In this document: one piece after another, positions 44,567 to 53,702 of the stretch
How the letters are laid out: every line of letters begins with the position of its first letter
How positions within the stretch are numbered: the first letter of the stretch is position 1
Assembly: GCA_029555025.1 (NCBI GenBank)
Contig: JAKPTZ010000038.1
Coordinates: 1 to 64,000, forward strand
Source: Deltaproteobacteria bacterium
GTDB lineage: Bacteria > Myxococcota_A > UBA9042 > DTJE01
Direction of reading: 5' to 3'
DNA: 64,000 nucleotides
The notes under the pieces: generated by a model
Told to the model about the DNA's origin: nothing
The model's input: the letters and a program-made list of their open reading frames with translations, nothing else
The model's database searches: none
Translations under genes and position numbers: made by a program

Positions 44567-46741
44567 ATGAAAAAGCGTTTTATCCTGCTTGCAGTCGCGA
44601 TGGTTCTTCCGCTGGTCACTGCATGTCTTCAGTATCCCGACAGGATCCCGAATCCCGACAGCATTGTCGATGCCGTGGATGACGTGGTTTCGGACGTCAA
44701 TTCTGAAGATGTGACGGATGCCGTGGAAGAAACGGTTCTTGATGCGGTCACGGATGCGGACGGGGAGTCTTCGGACACGGCGGATGTCGCAGACGTGGCT
44801 GATGTGGATGCCGTGCAGCCGTGCATCGAGGGCGATGAGTGCGACGATGGCGATCCTTGCACGGTCGATGACCAGTGCGACTCGGCCGGCCTCTGCGCCG
44901 GCATGTTTGTGGTCGAGTGTGATGACGGAATCGAGTGCACCGATGACTCGTGTTCGTCTGCCGTCGATTGTGCCCACGCGGTCAAGGAAGGCTTCTGTCT
45001 TGTGTCCGGGGTCTGTTACGAAGATGGCACCATGAATGTGGAAGTTTTCGGCCCGTGCCGCAAATGCAGACCCGAAGTGGCAAACGACGACTTGTCGGCC
45101 GATGACACCCTTTCGTGTGATGACGGTTCGGCCTGTTTTATCAATGACCGCTGCGAGGGTGGCGTCTGCAAGACAACGCCGCTGGTCTGCGACGACCTGA
45201 ATTCGTGCACCGACGATTCGTGTGACGCGGTCGAAGGCTGCAAGACGACTCCGAACACCAGCCAGTGCGCGGCGGCCAGGTGCGAGGGCCTGATGTTTTA
45301 TCCGGCCGCCGTCTGTTCGGGCAGCGCCTGCCCGTCGGTCTCCCCGGTCAACTGCAACGATGAGAATCCATGTACGGATGACAGTTGCACGCTTGCGGGC
45401 TGCGTCAATACCGTGCGGAACGGCAAGATTTGCGCGCCGGCGAAATGCGAGATGGGCACCTTCTACAGTCCGTCCGCCTGCATCAATGATTTCTGTCCGC
45501 CGCAGGACAGCGAGTTCTGCGATGACGGCAATGAATGCACCGAGGATTACTGCTCCATTGATGCCGGTTGCCTGGCCCGTCCGGACAACCTGAAGGTGTG
45601 TCGTCCGGCAGGCTGTCAAGACCTGATTCTGAGTCCAGAGGTCAAGTGCAGCAACGGCGTCTGTCCCGCTGCCGTTCCCAGGACCTGCGATGACGGAAAT
45701 ATCTGCACGGACGATTCGTGCCTGCCTTCGGGTTGCGTCAACGCTGCCAACAGCGCGCCTTGCGAGGACGGCAACAAGTGCACGTTGAACGACAGGTGCG
45801 GGTCAAAGACGTGCAAGTCCGGGGGTATCAGGAATTGTGACGACGGGCTGTTCTGCACCACCGATCAGTGCAATCCAATCGACGGCGAGTGCATGAACGA
45901 TTATTCGGGCTATTGTCTGATCGACGGCAACTGCTGGTTCGATTCCGAGGTGAACCCGGACAACCAGTGCCAGCAGTGCAAGCCCTTCGAACTCGGTGAT
46001 TCCTGGTCGGCGGCCTTTGCCGGCGTGACGTGCGCCGAGTACGAGAATGGAAGCGCGACGTGTCAGGCCGGTGAATGCCATTTCGAATGCGATCTGAACA
46101 GGGGCGACTGCGACGGTTCGCCGGCCAACGGGTGCGAAACCGATCTGCTCAGCGATCCCGATTACTGCGGCGACTGTGAGACCGACTGCGGCACGCAGGT
46201 GTGCTCGCTCGGATCCTGTGCCGATACGTGCGCGCCGGGGCTGGATATCTGTGGCGGGCGTTGCGTCGATACCACGGCAAGCATTGAGCATTGCGGCGGA
46301 TGCAATACCCCGTGTCAGCGCGACAATGCGGTCGTTGCCTGCTCCGGTGGCGAATGCGTCGTCACAGGGTGCAGAGCCGGATATTTCGATGTCGATCTTG
46401 AGCCCGACAACGGATGCGAGTGTGAAAACACGGGAATCGAGTTGTGTGACGATCTGGATAACGACTGCAACGGCACGACTGACGACGTGGCGCCCGAGAT
46501 GATGCTGACCGACGCTCTGAACTGCGGCAGTTGCGGGAAGGTCTGCAACAGCGGGGACAGGACTGTGTATGGATCCTGCGGCTCGGGCAACTGTCTCGAG
46601 ATCCCTTGTCCTTCAAACTACTGGGACAACGACAAGAAACCCGACAATAACTGCGAATACTTCTGCGTCTTTTCCGGTTCCGAGGTGTGCGGCAATTCGA
46701 TTGACGAGGATTGCGACGGCTCGACCGAGAACGGGTGCTGA
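44567..46741 (+). CDS. Cys-rich lipoprotein with Asp tether, alternating Cys modules and MopE-type C-terminus
   Basis: A 724-residue surface lipoprotein. The ATG at 44567 starts a signal peptide with lipobox LVTAC at residue 20, then an Asp/Val-rich tether to about residue 85 (DAVDDVVSDVNSEDVTDAVE). Four-Cys modules follow in both spacing types (CDDGDPCTVDDQCDSAGLC, CDDLNSCTDDSCDAVEGC), some extended by longer inserts such as AARCEGLMFYPAAVC. From about 500 the pattern changes to GDCDGSPANGCETDLLSDPD-type and CGGCNTPC motifs. The end has two MopE-like motifs (CDDLDNDCNGTTDDV, CGNSIDEDCDGSTENGC). No enzyme motif is present. It probably shares a transcript with the PEGA gene. Confidence 0.85.
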   Translation: MKKRFILLAVAMVLPLVTACLQYPDRIPNPDSIVDAVDDVVSDVNSEDVTDAVEETVLDAVTDADGESSDTADVADVADVDAVQPCIEGDECDDGDPCTVDDQCDSAGLCAGMFVVECDDGIECTDDSCSSAVDCAHAVKEGFCLVSGVCYEDGTMNVEVFGPCRKCRPEVANDDLSADDTLSCDDGSACFINDRCEGGVCKTTPLVCDDLNSCTDDSCDAVEGCKTTPNTSQCAAARCEGLMFYPAAVCSGSACPSVSPVNCNDENPCTDDSCTLAGCVNTVRNGKICAPAKCEMGTFYSPSACINDFCPPQDSEFCDDGNECTEDYCSIDAGCLARPDNLKVCRPAGCQDLILSPEVKCSNGVCPAAVPRTCDDGNICTDDSCLPSGCVNAANSAPCEDGNKCTLNDRCGSKTCKSGGIRNCDDGLFCTTDQCNPIDGECMNDYSGYCLIDGNCWFDSEVNPDNQCQQCKPFELGDSWSAAFAGVTCAEYENGSATCQAGECHFECDLNRGDCDGSPANGCETDLLSDPDYCGDCETDCGTQVCSLGSCADTCAPGLDICGGRCVDTTASIEHCGGCNTPCQRDNAVVACSGGECVVTGCRAGYFDVDLEPDNGCECENTGIELCDDLDNDCNGTTDDVAPEMMLTDALNCGSCGKVCNSGDRTVYGSCGSGNCLEIPCPSNYWDNDKKPDNNCEYFCVFSGSEVCGNSIDEDCDGSTENGC

Positions 46742-46825
46742 TCCGCACGAGTTCTGCTGCACGGTTTTTCCCGTCGGTGCAATGTCGTCCTATAATCCGG
46801 TTCGTCGTTCTTTCCGGGGGCTCTC

Positions 46826-47779
46826 ATGAATCACAGGTTGTTTGTGCTTTCCTTTCTCGTGGCGGCCATTTCGACGGTTCCCGTCAGCGCGAAGGTCTGG
46901 GGCGAGAACGAGGCGCCCGGGGACTGGTCGTTCAAAACCGACAAGCCGGTACGGGTCATCGTCATCGGAGGATCGGTTTCCGAGTTCAACCAGGGCTACA
47001 GCGACTGGATCGGTCGTACCTGCAGGAACGTCGAGGTAGTCAACGTTGCAAAGGCCAGGTACGGCTCGTGGGGAATTGGAAAGCGCTTCGAGGCACAGGT
47101 CCTTGCCAACCCCAACATCGATTTGAAAGATCCGAACCGCAGCTACTGGGTCGTCCTGCAGGGTGGCCTGAACAACATCTGGGAACCTGCAAGGGTCAAC
47201 AATGATTTCATGGAACTTTTCCGGCTGATTCATTCAAAGGGCATGAAGGTCGTGGGCCTGTCCCTTTCTCCCTGGGGTTCCGACAAGGACAAGCGCTGGG
47301 TCGGCATCGATGCCGTCAGGAATCAGGATAGAACCAGACAGTGCGTTGACTGGATGCTGGGGCGCCTGACCCCGGGCGAGGCTCTTGGAAAGTACGCGGC
47401 GGGGAAGAAATCATGGGATCCGGCGGATCTGCCGGACGTGGCCATTGATCTGTACGATTCACCGCTTCGGGACGTCAACGCCCGGCCGCGCCCGGCCGCT
47501 GACATCAAGGCCAGAATGGCCAGGGACAAGCAATTGAACAGGGAACTGTCGGCTCTTCCCCAGCAGTCCAGGGATGCCAGATACCAGAAGATCATGAAGC
47601 AGGCGGTGGAGATGCCGAAATGGTTCCTTCGCCCGGAATTGCAGTCATTTGACCACATCCACCCCAACCGCGAAGGTCACCGGATTATCGTCGAGACCGC
47701 GTGTCCGAAACTGCCCGCCGAGTGGGGCTGTGACTGCACGTATATCAGGAACGCCGGGAAGAAGGCCGCATCAAGGTAG
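46826..47779 (+). CDS. SGNH-hydrolase-like exported protein
   Basis: A 317-residue protein with GGGGG before the ATG and TATAAT at 46791-46796. The signal peptide is cleaved after PVSA (about residue 22). The SGNH fold is recognisable: block I as VIVIGGSVSEFNQGYSDWIG, block III-like QGGLNNIWEP, and block V as FDHIHPNREGH with Asp and His. Block I reads GGS rather than GDS; the nucleophile Ser remains. Family members are esterases or acetyl-transfer partners on polysaccharides. It ends 2 bases from the convergent galE. Since an MBOAT-SGNH pair lies 1.2 kb away, a role in the same polysaccharide is possible but unproven. Confidence 0.75.
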   Translation: MNHRLFVLSFLVAAISTVPVSAKVWGENEAPGDWSFKTDKPVRVIVIGGSVSEFNQGYSDWIGRTCRNVEVVNVAKARYGSWGIGKRFEAQVLANPNIDLKDPNRSYWVVLQGGLNNIWEPARVNNDFMELFRLIHSKGMKVVGLSLSPWGSDKDKRWVGIDAVRNQDRTRQCVDWMLGRLTPGEALGKYAAGKKSWDPADLPDVAIDLYDSPLRDVNARPRPAADIKARMARDKQLNRELSALPQQSRDARYQKIMKQAVEMPKWFLRPELQSFDHIHPNREGHRIIVETACPKLPAEWGCDCTYIRNAGKKAASR

Positions 47780-47780
47780 T

Positions 47781-48800
47781 TCAATCCTTCGGATAGCCGT
47801 CGGGGTTCTTCTGCTGCCAGCGCCATGCATCCGCGCACATCGCATCAAGATCGCGTTCGGCCTTCCAGCCGAGGTCCATCATTGCCCTGGACGGGTCACA
47901 CCACACCTCGGCCGCGTCTCCCGGGCGCCTGTCGACGATGGAATAGGGAATTGCCCGTCCGCACGCCCGCGACATGGCATTGACCATTTCCAGCACCGAG
48001 CATCCGCGCCCCGTCCCCAGGTTGTACGCGACGCAGCCGGGGTTTTCTTCGAGTTTCCTCAGGGCGGCAAGATGGCCGACCGCAAGATCGACCACGTGGA
48101 TGTAATCCCTGACGCCGGTTCCGTCCCTGGTAGGGTAGTCGCCCCCGAATATCTTCAGTTCCGGCAGGCTGCCAAGGGCGACCTTCGTGATATATGGCAT
48201 CAGGTTGCACGGCACGCCTTCGGGATCCTCGCCTATCTGTCCGCTTTCATGGGCCCCGACAGGGTTGAAATACCTCAGCAGCATGATGTTCCAGCGGTCG
48301 TCGGAACGGTGAAGGTCGCGCATCATGTCCTCGATGACCAGCTTCGTCCTGCCGTACGGGTTCACCACCGACAGCGGAAAATCCTCGCGCACGGGCACGG
48401 TTTGCGGGTCTCCATACACCGTGGCCGAGGAGGAAAAGACCATGTTCCTTACTTCGTGACGTAGCATGGCGCGAAGCAGCACCACGGTCCCGGTGATGTT
48501 GTTATGGAAGTATTCAAGCGGCTTCGCGACCGATTCCCCGACCGCCTTCAAGCCGGCGAAATGCACCACTGATGAAAATTCGTGCCTTTCGAAGATCCTT
48601 TCCATGGCGGCTTCATCGCAGATGTCGGCCCGGTAGAAAGTGATCCCTTTTCCGGAAATGCCCTCGACCCGCCGGACTGCTTCCATCCGGCTGTTGCAAA
48701 GGTTATCCACCACGACGACGTCAATTCCAGAACGCGCCATCTCCAGGCACGTGTGGCTTCCGATGTATCCCGCGCCACCGGTTACGAGGACTGATCTCAT
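47781..48800 (-). CDS. galE: UDP-glucose 4-epimerase
   Basis: A 339-residue short-chain dehydrogenase family enzyme that interconverts UDP-glucose and UDP-galactose with bound NAD. The N-terminal Rossmann motif is VTGGAGYIGSHTCLEMARSG. The catalytic SSSATVYG and YGRTK (Tyr, Lys) are intact, and the GalE-typical RYFNPVGAHESGQIGEDP and DGTGVRDYIHVVDLA follow. The ATG at 48800 has GGAGG 9 bases upstream; the longer in-frame extension has no homology. It points away from the MBOAT operon, sharing a 140-base divergent spacer, and supplies UDP-galactose for envelope polysaccharide. The length is normal. Confidence 0.95.
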   Translation of the reverse strand: MRSVLVTGGAGYIGSHTCLEMARSGIDVVVVDNLCNSRMEAVRRVEGISGKGITFYRADICDEAAMERIFERHEFSSVVHFAGLKAVGESVAKPLEYFHNNITGTVVLLRAMLRHEVRNMVFSSSATVYGDPQTVPVREDFPLSVVNPYGRTKLVIEDMMRDLHRSDDRWNIMLLRYFNPVGAHESGQIGEDPEGVPCNLMPYITKVALGSLPELKIFGGDYPTRDGTGVRDYIHVVDLAVGHLAALRKLEENPGCVAYNLGTGRGCSVLEMVNAMSRACGRAIPYSIVDRRPGDAAEVWCDPSRAMMDLGWKAERDLDAMCADAWRWQQKNPDGYPKD

Positions 48801-48940
48801 GCGGCAACCTCCTGGCGGCTTCCGGCCGCGATTCCCGTTGACGTGCGCGATATTAGCTGGATTGAAGGTGCTTTTGAATATACAATCCGCCATCACCGGA
48901 GCCGGGCCAGGTTCCGGAACCCTGGGGAAGATTCGGGCAG

Positions 48941-50362
48941 ATGCTTTTCCACAGTCTTGATTACATCCTGTTCCTGTTCCTGGCGGTGACCCTGTTCTGG
49001 GCACTTTCTCGAAAGGACACCTTGCGCATCCTTGTGCTTTTCCTGATGTCATGCCGGTTCTACATGGTCTGGAACCCGGTCTATATCTTTCTTGTGATTT
49101 CTTCGGCCCTTATCGATTACTCGGCCGGCCGCATGATTCCACTGGCCAGGACCGAGCGGGGGCGCAAGGCGTGGCTGATCCTGTCAATTGTGACCAACCT
49201 TGGCGTCCTGATAACCTTCAAGTACTACAACTTCTTCTATTCCGTGGTCCAGGACTCCCTGGGGCTGTTCGGCATAAGCGTGCCGGCGGCTTACCTGAAG
49301 GTTCTGCTGCCGGTGGGCATATCGTTCTACACATTCCAGTCGATGTGCTACACCATCGACGTCTTCCAGAAGAAGCTTGAGCCGGTCAAGAATTTCCTTC
49401 ACTTCGCCACTTTCACGGTGTTTTTCCCTTCACTCGTCGCCGGGCCGATCACCAAGGCCCAGCAGTTGATTCCCCAGCTTCAGGCCCGTCCCCGGCTGAC
49501 CGCGGAACTGGTCGGGAACGGCACCTTCCTGATCGTCAAGGGGCTTGTGAAGAAGATCGTCTTCGCGGACTTCCTGGCCCTGAATCTTGTTGACCGTGTG
49601 TTTGACAACCCGCAGGCCTTCACGTCGGTCGAGACGCTGATCGGTCTTTACGGCTACACGCTTCAGATTTATTGCGATTTTTCAGGTTACACCGACGTGG
49701 CGCGTGGTTCGGCCATGCTCCTGGGCATCGAGCTTCCCGAGAATTTCAACCGTCCCTACATGGCCACCAGTCCCGCGCAGTTCTGGCGACGCTGGCACAT
49801 GACCCTGAGTTCGTGGCTGCGCAACTACGTCTATTACCCTCTTGGCGGTTCACACTGTTCAACCGCCCGGACATACTGGAACCTCTGGCTGACACTCTTC
49901 CTCATCGGCATCTGGCATGGGGCCGGCTGGACGTTCGTGGTTTACGGAACCATTCATGGCCTTGCCATGGTCGTCCACCGGTACTTCTATAAGAAGAGCG
50001 GCCGGACGAAGACCACGGTCGATCCCAGATGGCTTGAAATTATAAAGATATTCGTGACTTTCCATTTTGTGGTTCTGTCCAGGATACTGTTCAGATCGCC
50101 GGATCTGGGCGTCGCCGGCGATGTGGCGTCGCAGCTTTTCGCCGGATCCCTTTCGACCGCCCAGGTTACATGGCGCACCTGGCTGGTACTCGGTGTGGGC
50201 TTTGGCATTCACTGGACCCCGAAGTCGTGGGTCGATGCGGTTCAGGCAAGGTACCGGGCGCTCCCGGCCCCGGTTCAGGGCCTGGTGCTGGCCGGGGTGG
50301 CGGCCGTGCTGTTCAAGCTCGGTTCCAGCCAGGTCGTGCCATATATCTATTTCCAGTTCTGA
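48941..50362 (+). CDS. MBOAT-family O-acyltransferase (AlgI-like)
   Basis: A 473-residue polytopic membrane protein with about ten helices, expected to pass acyl groups across the cytoplasmic membrane for polysaccharide O-acetylation. Family hallmarks are the N-terminal FHSLDYILFLFLAVTLFW, LLPVGISFYTFQSMCYTIDV, the AGPITKAQQLIPQ segment, YCDFSGYTDVARGSAMLLGI, FWRRWHMTLSSWLRNYVYYP, and the catalytic His in IGIWHGAGWTFVVYG. It is followed after 13 bases by an SGNH gene, the usual periplasmic partner of AlgI-type proteins (compare AlgI with AlgX/AlgJ or PatA with PatB). The acceptor glycan is unknown. Confidence 0.93.
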   Translation: MLFHSLDYILFLFLAVTLFWALSRKDTLRILVLFLMSCRFYMVWNPVYIFLVISSALIDYSAGRMIPLARTERGRKAWLILSIVTNLGVLITFKYYNFFYSVVQDSLGLFGISVPAAYLKVLLPVGISFYTFQSMCYTIDVFQKKLEPVKNFLHFATFTVFFPSLVAGPITKAQQLIPQLQARPRLTAELVGNGTFLIVKGLVKKIVFADFLALNLVDRVFDNPQAFTSVETLIGLYGYTLQIYCDFSGYTDVARGSAMLLGIELPENFNRPYMATSPAQFWRRWHMTLSSWLRNYVYYPLGGSHCSTARTYWNLWLTLFLIGIWHGAGWTFVVYGTIHGLAMVVHRYFYKKSGRTKTTVDPRWLEIIKIFVTFHFVVLSRILFRSPDLGVAGDVASQLFAGSLSTAQVTWRTWLVLGVGFGIHWTPKSWVDAVQARYRALPAPVQGLVLAGVAAVLFKLGSSQVVPYIYFQF

Positions 50363-50375
50363 CGGGGTGGTGACG

Positions 50376-51941
50376 GTGTCCGGGGAAAATCCGGTCAAGG
50401 GTGAAGTCGGGACGGTCGAATGCAGGCGCGCGATCGTTCGTCTTGCCATTATAGCTGCCGTGTTCGTGGCGGCAGCCGGCCTTACATACCTGATCCCGGC
50501 CGCCGAGGCCCTTCGACCATGGGTTCCCGGGGATGATGCCCCGATGAAGCGGCTTTACACCTTCGACTGGTCCAAAGGGATTTCGGGCAGCGGAACCGAG
50601 TCCGACGGCGCGCTGAAGGGCGAAATGGCCAGGGTGTCACTGGCGGAAGGCCTTGGAGAGGAACTGGCCGCCAACCTTGGTTCGGAGGCCGGCGTGGATC
50701 AGCCCGTGGCGAATCGGGCCGCGGATTCGTCCGCATCGCAGCCGTCCCTGATATCACCCGATGAGCTGGTCGGCCTGGTGAGGAAGATCGAGGATCCGTC
50801 GGGAAAGGCGCTGGATGCGTTTTTCCGCGCGCTTCAGGCTTCCGCATCCGGTCGGTCGGTCACAAGGATTGCCCACTGGGGCGACTCGACCATCGCGGCT
50901 GATGACGTGACGGGAACGCTGCGTAGGCGTCTGCAGTCCAGGTTCGGGGATGCAGGTCATGGATTCATGCTGGTCGGCAAGGGCACCATGCCCTACCGAC
51001 ACAAGGACATCGAGACCGTGCAACTTGGTCAGTGGAAGCAGCAGATGGGCATCCGTCGGGAACGCAGGGACGGCCGCTACGGCTACGGCGGGGTCGCTTT
51101 CACGACCTGGGGTGGCGGCAGCGCCTGGTACAAGACGGTTGACAAGGGCCCGATTGGCACCAGAGCATCTTCCTTCGAGGTATTCTTCCAGTCCCATCCC
51201 GCCGGTGGGAAGGTCAATCTGGCAGTCGATGGCAAGCCTGCCGGAACGATTGACACCAGGGCCGGGGAGGTTGCCGACGGATTCCGGAAGATTCAGGTCG
51301 TCTCCGGTCCGCACAGGTTCGATATCGACACGGAAGGCGAGGTAAGGCTTTACGGTGTCGCGATTGAAGATGATGGGCCCGGCGTCGTCTATGATTCGCT
51401 TGGAATGGTGGGTGCCAGGGCCCAGCGTCTTCAGAATTTTGACCCGGCCCACTTCGCGGCACAGGTGGCGCATCGAGCCCCGGATTTGCTTGTAATCGCG
51501 TTCGGAGGAAACGAGTGCGGCGATGCCATGATGGACTTTGATATCTATCGCGAAAATCTGCGCAAGACGATTGATATCGTCATGGCCGGTCGTCCGACGG
51601 CATCCTGCATGCTCCTGGCGCCACTCGATCAGGGTGAGGTCGGCCCGCGCGGCAGGATTCGGACCATGCCGGCGATTCCATTGATTGTCCAGGCCCAGCG
51701 CGAGGTCGCGGCGGAAAAGGGTTGCGCGTTCTTCGACACCTTCTCGGCGATGGGCGGCGAGGGATCCATGGCGCGCTGGTACAAGTCCAGGCCGCGCCTG
51801 GGATGGGGCGACTATCGTCACGCCACTCCGGCCGGCTACGAGGTCATCGGCAACATGATCTACAAGGCGCTGCTGGCTTCGTTCTCCGAATGGCTGGCGC
51901 GCTCCCCGGAAGTGGAAGTCCCGCCATCGCCGGGAACCTGA
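50376..51941 (+). CDS. SGNH/GDSL hydrolase-like partner of the MBOAT protein
   Basis: A 521-residue membrane-anchored protein. One N-terminal helix (about 25-45, IVRLAIIAAVFVAAAGLTYL) places the rest in the periplasm. The SGNH domain shows IAHWGDSTIAADD (Ser nucleophile), FGGNECGD (block III) and a C-terminal DYRHATPAGYE (His). A jelly-roll insertion lies at about 265-345 (KVNLAVDGKPAGTIDTRAGE). I take the GTG at 50376 because GGGGTGG lies 6 bases upstream; GTG codons at 50367 and 50370 are alternatives. It probably transfers or removes acetyl groups on the polysaccharide. Its 3' end overlaps the opposite-strand membrane protein gene by 82 bases. Confidence 0.85.
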   Translation: MSGENPVKGEVGTVECRRAIVRLAIIAAVFVAAAGLTYLIPAAEALRPWVPGDDAPMKRLYTFDWSKGISGSGTESDGALKGEMARVSLAEGLGEELAANLGSEAGVDQPVANRAADSSASQPSLISPDELVGLVRKIEDPSGKALDAFFRALQASASGRSVTRIAHWGDSTIAADDVTGTLRRRLQSRFGDAGHGFMLVGKGTMPYRHKDIETVQLGQWKQQMGIRRERRDGRYGYGGVAFTTWGGGSAWYKTVDKGPIGTRASSFEVFFQSHPAGGKVNLAVDGKPAGTIDTRAGEVADGFRKIQVVSGPHRFDIDTEGEVRLYGVAIEDDGPGVVYDSLGMVGARAQRLQNFDPAHFAAQVAHRAPDLLVIAFGGNECGDAMMDFDIYRENLRKTIDIVMAGRPTASCMLLAPLDQGEVGPRGRIRTMPAIPLIVQAQREVAAEKGCAFFDTFSAMGGEGSMARWYKSRPRLGWGDYRHATPAGYEVIGNMIYKALLASFSEWLARSPEVEVPPSPGT

Positions 51942-53569
51942 TGCCTGCGATACAGCCCGAGGGTGACGGTGTTTCTGTGGTGCCGGTCGAGGTACGGAGC
52001 TACCTGCCCATATGGGGCGTTCTCGAACGTGATTGACTCAACCTCTTCCAGCCCTTTGATCGATTCGCTGCAATCCGGACCATCCCTGAAATTGCAGTCC
52101 AGCGGCAGATAGAACATGGTGCAGCCGCTCCATGCGGTCGGTCGATCCAGGGTGACCTTCAGATTCTTGCCGAACCAGGCGTCCTTGAATGAGCCGTGGT
52201 CGAACACGGTCGTTTGAAAAAGGCATTCCGGATGCTCATTCTGCAGTTTGATCAGATAGTTGACCTCAATCTGCGGGTTTCGCAGCCTGATGCCGCCGTC
52301 CCGAAGTTCCGGCCGCAGCACGTAACCGGCCGGATTTCCGGCCGTCCTTATGGGCAGCAGAACGGACGACGCGATTGCTGCGGCCGCGGCGAGCTTCCAG
52401 AATCGGTGCGCGGTCCATGTCGATGTGAATCGTATGGCGTGGCCAAGGCCGACGGCGGCAAGCAGCATGACAAGCGGGACGTCCATCGAAAACAGTCGGA
52501 ACCAGTGGTTGAACTCTGTTCCGGATGCCGCAACGTGAAGCTTGGGAAGGAGAACGGCAACGACGGGCAGCAGAAGCCATTTGACGGGACTGCGGGCCGT
52601 TATCAGAAGTCCGGCTCCCGCAAGCAGGACGACGGGGGTCGGCAGGAAAAGCATCAGGAATGTAGGAATGCTTGAGAATCCGTGGTTTAACGGATTGAAC
52701 GCCCCGGCAACCCAGCTTGCCGGGGGACTCAGCATCCTTTCCAGGGCGAAAGCCGTGCCGAAGAAGACGAGCGCGGCAATCAGCGCCTCAAGCGCTTCCA
52801 GTGGGCGTCGGGCGGCGTCCGCGGCAAAGCGCGACAAGGCATCCCCCATCGCGTGAAGCCTGGCCGGGGGCATGACCGCGACCAAAGCCGCGATCGCAAG
52901 CACGACAAGGACGGCCGCGCCGGCTTCCGGCCGCAGGCCGGCCGCGATCATTCCGCTGACCGCGATCAGGGCAAGCGCCGGGATCGCCTCGAACGCCCGC
53001 CTGCCCCGGAGCCTTGAGATCGCGAAGCCCGCGATAAAAACAAGGAGGAAAATGACGGTGATGCCTGGGCCGGGAAATTCCGACGACGAAACCAGTGACA
53101 TGTTCCTGTTCGACAGGAATATCCAGGAAATCGGAATCGCCGCAAGCGCGGATCCGGTGATGAAAGCGGCGATGCCGAAAAAGATCGTGCACGCCGCAAT
53201 CGAAATCATCCTGTTCAATCGAATCAGCGAGGGAAGCCGCACCGCGTCGCCTTCCGGGGCGACCAGCCTGGCAAGCTGGGATGTGAATGGGCTGCTGTGA
53301 ACGCCACCGCCATGGACGTGCTTCAAGTTCTGGAGCGAAGTTCCGTCCTGCATGATCACGAAGGAATCGGGATTCAGGGCGATCGGGGTCTTGAATGCCG
53401 CAAACAGCCCGAATATGGCGGTGGCTGCAAGCAATGCGGCCTTGTGCCGGGCCGTGATGCCGCTGGAACGGACCGCGATGACCGTCACAGTCGGAGCCAG
53501 CACCGCCGCGGCCAGCAGCAGTGAAACCAGCAGCAGGGGAAACGGTTCCGGTGGTGACGACGGCGGCAT
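51860..53569 (-). CDS. Polytopic membrane protein with soluble C-terminus (glycosyltransferase-like topology)
   Basis: A 569-residue protein with about nine to eleven hydrophobic segments over residues 10-415. The first loop carries LNPDSFVIMQDGTSLQNLKH and the last 150 residues are soluble with four Cys (SGCTMFYLPLDCNF). A long N-terminal loop followed by many helices recalls lipid-linked-sugar glycosyltransferases, but I do not see a clear catalytic D/E pair, so function is open. AGGAATCAGG precedes the ATG at 53569. It runs opposite to the MBOAT-SGNH pair and overlaps the SGNH 3' end by 82 bases. A second protein of similar layout is encoded at 61-62.5 kb. Confidence 0.6.
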   Translation of the reverse strand: MPPSSPPEPFPLLLVSLLLAAAVLAPTVTVIAVRSSGITARHKAALLAATAIFGLFAAFKTPIALNPDSFVIMQDGTSLQNLKHVHGGGVHSSPFTSQLARLVAPEGDAVRLPSLIRLNRMISIAACTIFFGIAAFITGSALAAIPISWIFLSNRNMSLVSSSEFPGPGITVIFLLVFIAGFAISRLRGRRAFEAIPALALIAVSGMIAAGLRPEAGAAVLVVLAIAALVAVMPPARLHAMGDALSRFAADAARRPLEALEALIAALVFFGTAFALERMLSPPASWVAGAFNPLNHGFSSIPTFLMLFLPTPVVLLAGAGLLITARSPVKWLLLPVVAVLLPKLHVAASGTEFNHWFRLFSMDVPLVMLLAAVGLGHAIRFTSTWTAHRFWKLAAAAAIASSVLLPIRTAGNPAGYVLRPELRDGGIRLRNPQIEVNYLIKLQNEHPECLFQTTVFDHGSFKDAWFGKNLKVTLDRPTAWSGCTMFYLPLDCNFRDGPDCSESIKGLEEVESITFENAPYGQVAPYLDRHHRNTVTLGLYRRHQVPGDGGTSTSGERASHSENEASSAL

Positions 53570-53702
53570 CCTGATTCCTGTATCCCGGGATTATCATTGC
53601 GCCGCCACGGGGGACGGTCGCATCTGGATATTACTACGAATCCGGGTTATCGTGGCAGCCGCTGAAGGGCAGGCGGGACTGTCGCGAATCCGGGGGCTTG
53701 GC

